Assembly (NCBI RefSeq): GCF_033568475.1
Contig: NC_133123.1
Span: 159,851,753-159,915,752 of the forward strand
DNA from: Henckelia pumila
Lineage: Eukaryota > Streptophyta > Magnoliopsida > Lamiales > Gesneriaceae
Reading direction: 5' to 3'
DNA: 64,000 nt
The position numbers and the translations under genes were made by a program. Below, piece by piece: positions 1-11,397 of this stretch (position 1 is the first letter of the stretch; every line of letters begins with the position of its first letter). A model generated the notes under the pieces. That model did no database searches. It saw nothing but the letters and a program-made list of their open reading frames with translations, and was not told where the DNA came from.

Positions 1-888
1 GCAGCTTCAAGTCTCTTCAACACTGAGTATAGTTGAGTTGAGCTTCTCAGACTGCAGAGCGGTCGAGAGGCTTGGAAAACCTAGTATGATCCTTGATGAT
101 CAGATACGTGAACTGTAGGCGAGGGTTTATTTGAGCAGCAGATGAATAATCTTGTAAGTGTGCTCAAGTATATCAGATGAGGACTTCTGATATTGCTCAA
201 GTGATTGAGGTTTTTCTGAATTGCTTGTCTCTCTTCGTTGTCTCGAATCACTTGTTGTTATTCTCTTTTTTTTGTTCGTCGTTATTCACTTCTTGAGCAA
301 TCCTCCCTTTATATAGGTCAATCATCAACGTCTTTATTTTGAACGTTCTGATGCTGCATTGAATGCACATTTAATGCTCATAAATGCATTGATGATTCTG
401 CATGAAGATCGTACACTGCAGACAACTTCCAGGGTCCAAAACTGGAATAAACGGTCGAATGCTTTATCTGCAGTCATTCTGTGTTTTTGCCATTTTGATA
501 CAACCTGTTGTCTTGATTTGCAGGAGTCAACAAATCTTCTGATACGCCGGTTCTGCTTTTAATAAAGAATCCTGCAAAGGACATTTTGTCACAGGTACTT
601 GTCTCGAGATATCTTGATAGGCAGTTGTCATTCTACCGGTAGAGATATTTGTCCTCTGCTGGTTTGAATGACCAGTCGATAGGCTTGAGACTTCAACCGG
701 TCGAGAGACATAGGCGGTTGACAAGCTTCCGGTAGATAGATTTATCCTTGTGTCTTCAGCCGGTCGAGAGCAAGGGCGGTTGACAAGCTTTGGTAGAGGT
801 TGTAGTAGATTCCTGAAATACAATGGTTGGCAACCCATTCCAATACAATGAGTTGTTGTTTGTTATCACCAAAATATCGGATTCAACA
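1..888 (-). mobile_element. SIRE/Maximus-like Ty1-copia LTR, truncated by window edge
   Basis: On the minus strand this begins TGTTGAATCCGATATTTTGG and runs on with the phrase GGTGATAACAAACAA, a start typical of SIRE/Maximus copia LTRs. Several short repeats of the type CTCGACCGG(T/C)TGAAG follow at about 600-780. A minus-strand TATA-like CCTATATAAAGG lies near 308-318, which would place U3 at about 320-888 and R/U5 at about 1-300. The other end of the element is outside the window, so solo LTR versus full element cannot be decided. No copia coding sequence is visible here. Lineage assignment rests on the LTR start only. Confidence 0.6.
306..318 (-). promoter_or_regulatory. TATA box of the SIRE-like LTR
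   Basis: Minus-strand CCTATATAAAGGGAGG-type TATA motif located about 570 bp into the LTR, the expected position for an LTR promoter. No functional evidence. Confidence 0.45.
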
Positions 889-2362
889 GAAACTCCTAAA
901 TTTAAAGCAAAAACTAAACCTACGTAAAATTATGAAGGTGATTTAGCACAAATAATTGAAGATAACAACATAAAACCAAATAATTAAACTGTAGCAATTA
1001 TAGGTTGAGAATTAAAGTAGTTATTCACATGTTTAACTCTAATATTAACAAATAAAAATTGCCTTATTTCGTAATACTTGCAACCTAATTCAAAAAACTG
1101 CACTGAATAAATTAAATTAGCAAAAAAGAGGCAAAGAAAATGCTAAGTTTTTAAAAGAAGCAATTACCATTAGATGAGTCAGGGGCGCCTGAGACAAAGT
1201 TTTGATCATTCCTTGAATCCTCCATGGATGATGAGAACGAAAAAGTGTAGTAACACAACCAACGTAGTCAAGTGATACAATGAACTTGAAGAGTAAATAC
1301 AAATTTCAGGAATAGAGGCTTGAATCATCCATGTGAGATGAAAATGAAAGACTGGAGCAACACGATTGATGAAAAATGAGCAACACTATCCACAAAAGTG
1401 CGCGATTGACTGTAGTGAAACTCAAGAGGGAAAAAAATTCAGTAGAGGGTGAAACATATCTGAGAAGTGGAAGCAACAAACATATTTTTGCACTAAACGA
1501 ACCGGTGGAAACTAACTGATTCTGCAAATTTTTTGGGATAATTAAATTTTTAAATTTTTTTTTTTAAAAAACTGAGCATTTCTTGGTAATCAGTTTTAGA
1601 TTCTGTAGGAGGTGATGGTTTTGAACAGAAGTTTGGGCCTGTAAGTGGATCATGTCATTTTCTATTTGTAAATAACATGGAAGGTATTTAGCAATTTTTA
1701 ATTATATTAAATAGTAAATATACTAATTGGATATGCAGAAATAAAAATTTTGTTTCCTTATTGACAGGTGCATAAATACAACCAAAAAATTAATTAAAAA
1801 AATACAGGTGCATAATATTCAAAAAAGTAAATTTAAAAAAAAATTAGAGTAAAAGGAGTTCAAGAATGCAGTTCCAGACGAAGATTTTGTATCGACACGA
1901 TGACAAAGAACTTGAAAGTTGTGACAGAATTTTTGTTGCATGAAGTTTGCTTTTGAACATTTAATCAAATAGATTCAAAGCAGTAGCAGTTATATCCAAA
2001 AAAAAAATAATAATAAGTCTCGGTGTATCACCATCCTCTAATTGAATGGAAAACAAAAAATAATTAAGGAAAGTAAAAGTGAAGACCGAAAAGCAAAATT
2101 ATCCCATTAATTTGGAATTATCCCATTAATTTGGAAGGAATTAAACCACATACTTTGATAAAACAATGAGTGAAGGAATGGAAGTTGAGTTATTTTTGGG
2201 CGACAATGACAGTGGAGATGAAACTGATTGGATTTGAGAAATCGGTTGTAGGGAAGACACAAACGTGGGTTGAAGTTATGGGGTAAGTTGTGGAATGAGC
2301 AGTGATAAAAAGACAAATTTGGGCATAGGTTTTGTAACGTGATTTTTGTTTTTTGCATTTAC
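889..2362. other. AT-rich spacer without recognisable gene
   Basis: No convincing coding sequence on either strand; short open frames here lack family resemblance. Two weak local repeats are visible: a diverged pair beginning CTTGAATC at about 1213 and 1319, and an immediate direct repeat of TTATCCCATTAATTTGGAA at about 2099-2136. This may be the body of a non-autonomous transposon ending near 2934, but no 5' end was identified. Confidence 0.4.
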
Positions 2363-2778
2363 AATGACATGTAATTATGAATTTTTAGCAAGGGCAATTT
2401 AGCCTAAACATTAAATAGACCAAATCAGTTTTTCTAATATGTTTAACAATTATTAGATAGTAAAGTAATGACATGTAATTATGAATTTTTAGCAAGGGCA
2501 ATTTAGCGTAAACATTAATTAGACCAAATCAGTTTTTCTAATGTGTTTAACAATTATTAGATAGTAAAGTAATGACATGTAATTATTAATTTTTAGCAAG
2601 GGCAATTTAGCCTAAATATTAATTAGACCAAATCAGTTTTTCTAATGTGTTTAACAATTATTAGATAGTAAAGTAATGACATGTAATTATTAATTTTTAG
2701 CAAGGGCAATTTAGCCTAAACATTAATTAGACCAAATCAGTTTTTCTAATGTGTTTAACAATTATTAGATAGTAAGGA
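2363..2778. repeat. 104-bp tandem repeat, four copies
   Basis: Units start with AATGACATGTAATTAT at 2363, 2467, 2571 and 2675, an exact 104-bp period. Copies differ by only a few substitutions (for example TTATGAA versus TTATTAA, and ATATGTT versus ATGTGTT). Each unit carries AGCAAGGGCAATTTAGC and CCAAATCAGTTTTTCTAAT. The near-identity points to recent amplification. The array ends about 150 bp before a Helitron-like terminus, a common place for minisatellites inside plant Helitrons. Confidence 0.95.
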
Positions 2779-2904
2779 TTTACATTAATAAATTACTTTA
2801 ATAAAACATAGTAAATGATCAATCTCACAAATTTGACTCATGAGACTGTCTTACTCAAGTTTTTTATTATTTTTTTTAATTTTAATTAATCTGTCGTATG
2901 TTCC

Positions 2905-2934
2905 CAACGTGCAATGTACGTGCACATTTTCTAG
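2905..2934 (+). mobile_element. possible Helitron 3' terminus (hairpin + CTAG)
   Basis: GTGCA at 2909-2913 can pair with TGCAC at 2921-2925. This is followed by ATTTT, then CTAG (2931-2934) and a T, matching the Helitron rule of a short hairpin a few bases before CTRR with insertion next to T. No Rep/helicase is present and the 5' TC end was not located, so this is only a candidate non-autonomous element that would include the tandem array upstream. Confidence 0.4.
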
Positions 2935-3116
2935 TTACAAAAATATTCGATAATTAAATAAATCTATTTAATTGATTCAGATTAAATAGGTTTACTCAAT
3001 TTTATAATTAGGCAGATATGGTTTTGTATATAGAACTAAGTTTCCTTGTAAGTATTTTTCATATCTTTATTAATGCTGAGAGGTGCATAGAACTTCAATT
3101 AGGAATTTAGAAAAAC
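2935..3116. other. spacer, nothing recognised
   Basis: AT-rich sequence between the putative Helitron end and the PPR pseudogene tail. It would be the 3' flank of the PPR gene; no clear polyadenylation signal was chosen. Confidence 0.4.
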
Positions 3117-3605
3117 TCAGGTTTCGAAGAAGGATAATTCATTCTTAGGAACAAGTCTCTTGTTCAAATCGAGCAGAACACTATCTTGACATTTCTCGAA
3201 CCTATGAAACAACATGGATATAGTTGTGGCGTCAGCTGAGAAACCCCTTCTAAGTTTTAACCATTTCTTTCAAGTGTGGCATTGCTTCAGAAAGCTTTTT
3301 CCTTTTAAGCAAGCCTTGGAAAACTACGTTTAATGTCACACTATTGGGTGTACAACCACCTTTTTCCATATCCATCAGCATATCTTTTGCCTCTTGTAAA
3401 TGTCTCATTAGACAAAGTGAGCTGATCATGTTGTTATAAATCACAATATCGGGCTTCAAACCTTTCGAATGAAGTTCATTGAAAAGAATTTTAGCAACAT
3501 CAGGTTTTCCACCCTTGCATAATCCATTTATCATGACAGAATAGACGACTAGATTGGGATTTAGACCTTTATCTTCCATAGTTCGCAAAAGCGAAAGTGC
3601 TTGGG
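3117..3605 (-). pseudogene. PPR protein, C-terminal piece of split pseudogene
   Basis: Encodes the last PPR repeats of an organelle-type RNA-binding protein. Canonical 35-residue repeats are readable, with phrases such as NPNLVVYSVMINGLCKGG and KPDIVIYNNMISSLC. The frame enters directly from the E1 insertion junction (CCCAA on the minus strand) and stays open to a TAG at 3250-3252. Homologous-looking tail sequence continues in another frame (RGFSADATTISML, then LLDLNKRLVP) to a TGA at 3117-3119, so there is a frameshift near 3250. This tail resembles the ends of Rf-like PPR proteins. The rest of the gene is at 15387-16389 and 61151-61378. Not functional as it stands. Confidence 0.85.
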
Positions 3606-5051
3606 TGTTGCGAATTTTACGCTCGCAAGCGCACGATTGTCAAGTTTTAGTAAAGAGTAAGTGAAGTGTCGATCCCACGAGGAGTAACGTAAAAATATTC
3701 AGTGCTTATAATTAAAATAGTCCTAATTTTATTTATAAAACCAAGTTTTTATAAGAGATTTGCTAGAAAATTAAAGAAATGATAGAAATTAACAAGCACG
3801 AGCACACACAATTTTTAAAGGTTTATCAATCAACGAAAAATGATCTAGAGGTATTGATTTCACCTGGTTTCAACAATATTCATTCCTAATCAATCTATTT
3901 TCATGAATTTCTTTCGACTAATAACCAAGAACACTTATTATTCTATTTTTCTCTCCCGAGTATCAAATAGGTTCTGTCAACTAAAATTCAATTCCAATAT
4001 CCCTATTAAAAATCTAGTCTTAGTGATATGTGTAAAACGATGTTCTTTTAAGGCTATATTAACGACATATACTCTTCCGAGTGATATAAATAATTAACAA
4101 TGTTATTTCTAACGATCCTATTCAAAATCCCCTCTCCCGAGTGCCGGATTTCAAATAAATTTAACAAATCAATTTATGGACAGTAAATTGAAAAGACATT
4201 CAAATCTAGAAACACAATTAATCTCAAGAAATTCAATTCAATAAAAGTAAATATTCATGAACATGTTTCAACCAGGCTACATCAACCTCTAGACTAAGAA
4301 AATTAGTTAATAATAAAATTCAAACACACCCAAATCATGTTTAATAATCCAAACATAATTCAACAATCAAAAGAGTATAAAATATAGTAAAACAAAGCCG
4401 TAGTCTTTCTTCTGTGTCCGGTTGAAAATCCTCCATCTTCGTTCCAAGAAATTCTTCACTTCACAATCTTGATTATTCTTCCAAAAATCTTACAAAGTTG
4501 ATCTCTCAAGAGTATTGTGTGTATGACAGCTGTTGGATCCCTCTTAGGGTAAGAAAAACTCCCTTTTATACGCCTAAAAGTTGTCCAAAATAATCCCGAA
4601 AAAATCCCAAAGTTTCCATAAAAAAAAAAATTCTCGGCTGCAAAAACACGATGCACGGGCGCGCCTTCTCTTACGCGCAGGCGCTTAGGTATCTGATTAT
4701 ATCTTTCAAAATTCTCGAACACGCGCGGGCACACAGATCCTTATGCACAGGCGCGCACTTCTCTCGGGCTCTAGCATTCACAAATTCCTTCAGACCGCGC
4801 GGGCGCGCAGCAGGACACGAGCGGACGCGCACATGGTTCGGCCTTTCTTCTTTTTCCTTCAACTTCTTGAACCAAATTTGCTCTGTTATCCTTTTTTCTT
4901 GATTCTTTCAACTCTATCCAACACCACTTCAATGTTTTCTGTAATTCCTAAAATCCACACAAACAACAACAAACCACTCATAATTTTGCTTGAAACCAAA
5001 AAATTAACCATGAATATCAATGTAAATTAAGTGCACAGAATGCACTTATTA
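3606..5051 (-). repeat. E1 3' LTR
   Basis: Plus-strand left end TGTTGCGAATTTTACG matches 13966 onwards; the right end AATGCACTTATTA is the mutated counterpart of AATGCACTTATCA in the other LTR (CA to TA). A minus-strand TATA (TATAAAAGGG) is at about 4562-4571. A patch rich in GGCGCGCC/GCGCGGGC lies at 4650-4825, upstream of TATA in transcription order. Small indels and many substitutions separate it from the other LTR, suggesting a fairly old insertion. Confidence 0.93.
4562..4571 (-). promoter_or_regulatory. TATA box in E1 3' LTR
   Basis: Minus-strand GTATAAAAGGG, conserved at about 14891-14900 in the 5' LTR. The GC-rich motif array is 80-260 bp upstream in transcription order. Confidence 0.55.
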
Positions 5052-5066
5052 AATTCCCCCAAACTT
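5052..5066 (-). other. E1 polypurine tract
   Basis: Minus-strand AAGTTTGGGGGAATT immediately precedes the 3' LTR start, as required for plus-strand DNA priming in LTR retrotransposons. Confidence 0.8.
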
Positions 5067-6721
5067 AATTATTTGCTAGTTCCGAGCAAAAAGCACTCAA
5101 AACCCACAACCAAAACACATAATACTCACTCAATCCATAAAAAAAATCAAGAAATAATATGGATCAATGGCCTCAGCAATGCATTCTGAGAATTTTTTTT
5201 TACTCCAATCACTTCAAACCTACCAACCTTTTTTTTAAAATAAATCACAAGCTAGTGAACCTTAAAGATTTACAAATCCCGCAACTCACGTTCAAAATAC
5301 TCTTATCTAAGTTAATTCACACATTCATAGATCATGAGGACTTGCATAATAATAATGGATCAATCAACAAGATAAGATTCAATTGAAAACACACACAATC
5401 AGGTTATTTCAATGAAAAATAGTGTGTGCGTGTTTTGATAAAAAAATCCATGTTCATCAAAAGTGTCAATCGATAGTCCATAGGCAAGATCTCGCAACCC
5501 TTCTCCACTAGTATATTGGGCGACTGTGACTCGGTCAATAGGACTTAATCGGCTTGTAATGTTAGGCCTGGCTCATGGATACAAATTAAGGATAACAATT
5601 CAATGTAAGGAGTAAGTTAAAACCTATCATTATTTTTCATCTCCTTTTACATTTTTTTTTCAAGTTTCACTTCATCACACCATTGATTTCACAACCTTTT
5701 TCAACTTTTCTTTCTTTTCACACATATTTTTTCTACTACCTTTCTTATTTCAATTTTTCTCAACACTTCATTCCACTTTTCAGATACAATTCAGGAGCAT
5801 ATACAATTTTCTCGTTTAACTTACTCCTTCTACAGTGGGAAATAGTGTATAGGCTATAATAGGTAGTATATTTAGGGCCTTGAAATGATGTTGAATGGGG
5901 TTTTATCATACGTTTTCACACATGTCATTCATTTTTCAGTTAAGCTCAAAACAAGGTACTAGAGATATAATGTATCAATGGGTAACTTGAAAGGCACAAA
6001 CGATTCCTGAAAAATTTTCTAAATAATTCCTAATCACAGTTATGCACGTATGTTGCCTCGAAGGGTGTCCGACTTAGTTCTAGACAAGTCTTAATCCACA
6101 ATTAAATCACATGAATTTTAATCAGTGCAGAAATGAATAATCATCAACAGTAACAATGATTTTCAAACATGATTCATAATTTGTACCCAATGTACTCATA
6201 GATTTCAGTGACAGCTCAAAGGGCAACTAAGGATAAAATTACTTAAACAACAAAAATCATGTCCAAATATTACAAAAAAATTTGCCTCAATCATGTATAT
6301 GTCTGTATGTTTCAAAATTAAGTTCAAGCATAAATCACAGAGTATATAGGAATTCACTCATCTAGTTGGTTCACCAACAAAAAATTTTTGTACGTAGGTT
6401 AACGATCATGGATTTTAGATACTAAACAAAAAATATCTTCATCATTGGCCATTTTTTCATTTCATTCTTGATTTCTTGAACTTAATCACACAATAACCAA
6501 CTCACACTCACAACACAAATCCACAATGTACGTAACACAAATGTTCACTTGAAATATTGTCATCCAACCACTTGACACAACACACAAAAAATACAATCCT
6601 ACGACTCCGAAACAACTAAACTACAAACAAGAAAAGGTATAAAAACATCAACGACAAATTTTTCATCAAAGTCAACCCCCCCCCCCCCCCCAAACTTAGG
6701 CACATTCATTGTCCTCAATGA
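5067..6721 (-). other. E1 3' untranslated region with C-homopolymer
   Basis: No coding sequence seen. A 16-base C run at about 6676-6691 (G run in element sense) is preceded, in element sense, by GCCTAAGTTT, so it repeats the AAGTTTGGGGG pattern of the true polypurine tract 1.6 kb away. It may be a second PPT-like site left by rearrangement or used as an internal primer. The remainder is AT-rich. Confidence 0.5.
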
Positions 6722-7929
6722 TTAACAATAAAGAAGTAAGGACATGTACCTGGAACGATGACCATTAGTGGTCGTCGAAATCATCACCATCAGCACCATG
6801 GGAAGGGTTCGAGGGACCATACGTAGGTGGCCATTGCGATTACGGAGGAAAGGGTGTGCCGAGCTCGCAGCATGAGGAAACTGGTGGCTCAAAGCGTCAG
6901 TAAAGCCCATCATATAATCCATCAATACACCAGTCGTATGCTGAAAGTGCCTGAACTCCCGTCGGTGCTGGCGGATTTCCTCCTCAAGAGATGTGACTCT
7001 GGAATCCAAAGAAAAGGGAACCACGGGTTGTGGTTCTGGGACTCGTCGAGCTGCAGCTCTAGCATTGAACGCCAATCTTGAATCTCGTTCTCGCAACTCA
7101 GACTCAAAAGAAAAGCGGGAGGATGGATCACATGGTATGGAGGCTTTGGGCTTCAAAAGTTCTTCATTAGGGCTCCAGTCCATACCCACGGCCTCGCACA
7201 GATCCGTAATAAGAGATGGCAAAGCAAGCCCCCCACTTGAATGATTGGCGATAGAATGCTGAATCGTATCCTGACATATAAGTCCCAAATCCACTGCTTT
7301 ATCCACAACAATGCAGTACACAAGAATAGACCGTTCTTTAGTGACCTCGTGATCATGATCAGTGGGCTTCAGGCGAGCACAGACCAGATTATACCATCAC
7401 TTAGCATCCGTAGTCAAATTAGTTTTTCGCAGCTTCTTTGGTTTGTAATCATTGCCAAGCCTCCATTCAGCTCCCTCAACACAGATAGTGCGAATAATGG
7501 TATCGTAATCAATTTCGCCAGACATGTACTCCACATATTCATCAATGTGTATCGGAGGAATTTCAAACATAGTGTTTATCGAGGTAGAATCAAAGGGCAC
7601 CATATTTCCCCTCACCAGCACTTTGAACTCGACATTTTTAATCTTCAAGTTTGCATAAAACTCCTTAACCAAGGGTACCACGACATCTTGTGGCTGTTTA
7701 ACAAAGTTATTCCAATGTCTCGCAATTACCTCACGACCCGCATTGCTCAAAACAGGTCCATCCGGATCAAATCCAATGATGTATCAAATCCCCACTCTTG
7801 CATAATGCTCTTAGATAAAAACAGTTGATAATTTTCCTCGGCCTTTGCATCCCAAAATCTATGGGCATCAAAATCAGGAGCCGAAGAAGAAGATGATGCA
7901 CCATACTTCAACTTTTTCTTTTGTGCCAT
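6722..7929 (-). pseudogene. E1 extra ORF downstream of integrase (putative plant transposon protein domain)
   Basis: Starts with MAQKKKLKYGASSSSSAP at 7929. A frameshift near 7750 leads to GREVIARHWNNF, then VVVPLVKEFYANL and VPFDSTSINTMFEIPP, the wording of the putative plant transposon protein family common in Athila-type elements. A stop at about 7397 interrupts it; a C-terminal part continues to 6722 and includes a charged helical stretch (SLEEEIRQHRREFRHFQ). Historically such third ORFs were called envelope-like; I see no signal peptide or membrane segment, so an envelope role is not supported. It is in sense orientation, about 1 kb after the integrase stop. Confidence 0.75.
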
Positions 7930-8897
7930 ATCTCAAACACTTAGTGGGCGGGGCACAAAGGCAAACAATACAATATAGATCAATATCCTTCAATTCCCCA
8001 AAAATTGCAATTGACTACCACCAAACCCAACACAACTCTCAACACTGAATAATACCACAAGGCAAACCACAATCGCAAGCCAACACCTGAATCAACAACT
8101 CAACCTATATAACTCGAAAGCTTGCAACGCCATCAAAGAGAGAAAATGTACCACACAACCTCAAAAGAATGAAATAGAATGCACAAAAATTCCCGATGGT
8201 GAACTCCCACGGCTCGAGGAGAAAATAGAAGGGTGATAAAGAAAAATACGGAGAAGAAGCTAGAGTTTAAGTAGATTAAAAAGAGGATGGACTGTAGATG
8301 AGGAATTGAGGATGTAAATTAAAGTGTAAGAGGCGATTTGAAGAGAAAGGAGAATAAGGGGACGGATTGTAGGGTTGGAAAGGGAGGAAGATTGGAGAAA
8401 GAAATGAAATAATCTACGTTAAAACACAGAATGGGGCGGGCACGCATAGGGATCGGGAAGGAATATTTTTCGTAGCATAAGAGGCGCGTGCGTATGTGGA
8501 AAAAAGGGCGGCCACACATAGCTCATCGTTTGGGAAGAAAGATTGCACAGGGATGGCGCGGGCGCGCCTAATATGATGAGCGGCCGCACACAAACTTCTG
8601 TTTCGTTTTTTTTCAGGCTAGGGTGCGCGGGCGCGCCCTTGATACTGCGTGGGCGTGCATAAGACTCTGAAAAGAGCGTTCCTGGAAAAAAACTAAGGGA
8701 TCAAAAAAAATAAAACATACAGATAAATAAGTGCACTAAAAAGTAATTTATTGAAAGAACAAAAATAAAGAAAAACTAAGCAACAACGAAATGGAATGAA
8801 AATTTGGGTTGCCTCCCAAATAGAGCTTAGTTTAGAGTCGCCAACCCGACTTTCACCAGATTTAGGCAGGGTCTGTGAGCGAAGTGCTCTCAGCATT
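7930..8897 (-). other. E1 spacer between integrase and extra ORF, with GC-rich motif patch
   Basis: Non-coding. At 8420-8665 there are several GCGCGGGCGCGCC-like motifs (8555-8568, 8625-8637) and relatives (GGGCGGGCACGC, GGCGCGTGCG). These closely resemble the arrays in both E1 LTRs, although this segment lies outside the LTRs. Confidence 0.6.
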
Positions 8898-9918
8898 TCA
8901 TACTTCATTACCAAAATAGTGATTGCCTCTCTGCCCGTTCACCTTGAATGTCCTTCCATCGGTACATCGCAGCTCAATAGCTCCATGCGGATACACCGTT
9001 TTCACAGCAAATGGCCCGGACCATCGCGACTTCAATTTTCCTGGAAGCAGTTTCAAACGAGAGTTAAATAATAATACTTTCTGACCTGATTCTAATTTCC
9101 TGCGGACAATGTGTTTGTCATGCCACTTTTTTTTTTTGCTCCTTGTATATCTTGGCATTCTCATATGCTTCATTCCGGAATTCGTCCAATTCATTCAACT
9201 GCAATTTCTGCAACTCTTCGGATACTTCAAGATCCATGTTCAACTTCTTGACAGCCCAAAACGCCTTGTGCTCTAACTCCAATGGCAAATGACATGCCTT
9301 ACCAAACACCAACCTGTAGGGTGACATGCCATTGGGCGTCTTGAAAGCTGTTCGATATGCCCAAAGAGCATCGTCCAGCTTAGTGGCCCAATCCTTTCGA
9401 TTCATGTGAACTGTCTTCTCCAAGATTTGCTTAATCTCTTTGTTAGAGATCTCCGCTTGGACATTGATTTGTGGATGGTATGCGCACGCCACCTTATGCC
9501 TAACACCATACTTAGTGAGCAAGGTATTAAAAATTTTATTGCAAAAGTGCGTACCTTCTTCACTGATTATTGCTCGTGGAGTTCCGAATCACGTAAAAAT
9601 ATTCTTTTGCAGAAACTTTACTACAACACAAGAGTCATTAGTAGAGGTGGCAATTGCTTCCACCCATTTCGAAACATAATCTACTACAATTAAGATATAA
9701 ATGTAACCAAAATAAGAAGAAAATGGACCCATAAAATCAATACCCCACACATCAAACAATTCATCTTCTAAGATATTTGTGAGGGGTAGTTCATGCTTTC
9801 TAGATATATTCCCAGTTCTTTGACACTTATCGCAAGATTTCACTAATGTATAACTATCTCTAAACAATGTAGGCCAATAAAAACCTGATTGCAATACCTT
9901 AGCCGCAGTCCGTGTTGC
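8898..9918 (-). pseudogene. E1 integrase (degenerate)
   Basis: Catalyses insertion of element cDNA. The zinc region is readable ([10 protein letters not shown], then CDKCQRTGN) but a TAA replaces a codon just before it. The core shows WGIDFMGPF (first catalytic Asp). The second Asp region reads IISEEGTHF where the family has SD, so the catalytic Asp appears replaced by Glu. The third region [20 protein letters not shown] retains a Glu. A stop interrupts after FLQKNIF at about 9589. The C-terminal part ends at 8898 (GQRGNHYFGNEV). No chromodomain is seen, as expected for Athila. Confidence 0.85.
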
Positions 9919-9933
9919 TCCAAAGTGGCCTCC

Positions 9934-11394
9934 TTAAGGGGATGAACGACATTGCTCTAGGATTTCATTTGCTTCTTGACCCGCCACACATCTCCTAATC
10001 ACTTGGTCTGCACAACGCTTGAAAACATAGGGGTCATCCCACAAGTAGAACTTGATGTCATGGAGGAATTTCTTCTTTTGATGGTTATTCAAGTCTGGAG
10101 GCATGACACCACAAGACAAAAAATGAGCAATATCAGCAAACCATGGAATGGAAAAACTTACCCAAAAGATTAGTTCATCCAAAAAAACTTCTTTTATGTT
10201 TTTATCCTCCTTAACCTCTTCTAACTTCAGTCGAGACAAGTGGTTTGCTACTTGATTTTCACTCCCCTTCTTGTCCTTGATTTCAAAGTCGAATTCTTGG
10301 AGGAGTAATATCCACCTTATCAAGCATGGCTTAGCATCCTTCTTGGCAAATAAGTAGCGAATTTCTGCATGGTCAGTGATCATAATAGGTGTTGTGATTA
10401 ACGCCGTCTTGATCTTCTCAAAGGCCTACAAATAATCATCATCAAATATGAAAGAATAATTTTTTTCAAGCTAGTTACATAGGGGTTTAGTGATCTTAGA
10501 AAAGTCTTTGATGAATCGCCGATAGAACCCCGCATGGCCTAAGAAACTTCTGATGCCCTTGATATTCTTTGGTAGTGGAAGTTTCTCAATTGCTACCACT
10601 TTGGCTCGATCCACCTCTAATCCATGAGATGACACTTTATGTCCAAGGACAAAGCCCTCTTGAACCATAAAGTGACATTTTTCCCAATTAATAATTATGT
10701 TCTTTTCGTGACATCTCTGCAAAACAAGGAAAATATTATGCAAACAGTGATCAAAAGATGAACCAAAGACAAAAAAATCATCCATAAATACTTTTATAAC
10801 GTCCTCCACCATATCGGAAAAAATCACCATCATACACCGCTGAAAAGTCGTTGGTGCATTGCACAAGCCAAAAGGCATCCTCCTGAAGGCAAACGTGCCA
10901 TAAGGACACGTAAAAGTAGTTTTCTCTTGATCCTCTGGTGCTATAACAATTTGATTATACCCTGAATATCCATCTAAGAAATAGTAATAGCAATAACCAG
11001 CAAGTCTATCAAGCATTTGATCAATGAAAGGAAGTGGAAAATGATCCTTCCGATTAGCTTTGTTCAACTTCCTATAATCTATACAACCTCGCCAGCCAGT
11101 TACTATACGCATGAAGATTAACTCATTATTTTCATTTTTGACCACAGTAATCCCACCTTTCTCAGGCACCACTTGAACAGGAGATACCCAACTACTTTCA
11201 GATATATCATAAATCACACCAGCATTTAACAATTTCAAAACTTTCTTTTTAACTACTTCTTTCATAGCAGGATTCAACCGCCTTTGATGATCAACATAAG
11301 GAGTATAAGACTCTTCCATCAAAATTTCATGCATAAAAATTGTTGGATTAATACCCTTAATATCATAAATTGACCATCCTAAGGAAATTTTAAA
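9934..11394 (-). pseudogene. E1 reverse transcriptase and truncated RNase H
   Basis: RT motifs are clear: GCIDYRKLNKANRKDHFPLP, the motif A region FLDGYSGYNQI, FGLCNAPTTFQRCM and the catalytic box VFMDDFFVF. The connection domain ends in KPLCN at 10471, followed by a stop. The text then jumps from a thumb/RNase H start ([13 protein letters not shown]) straight to [12 protein letters not shown]. In related elements some 70 residues lie between these points, including the first catalytic Asp and Glu of RNase H. The RNase H domain is therefore internally deleted at about 10385. The remaining tail ([10 protein letters not shown]) is normal. Confidence 0.87.
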
Positions 11395-11397
11395 ATT

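Noticed and set aside
2363-2778. CRISPR-like array
   Set aside because: Units are contiguous 104-bp tandem copies without spacers, in a plant genome; an ordinary minisatellite.
4651-5030. Arg/Ala-rich open frames on both strands in the E1 LTRs (about 4651-5030 and 14968-15324)
   Set aside because: They arise from the GC-rich motif array, occur on both strands at once and are repeated in both LTRs; no family resemblance.
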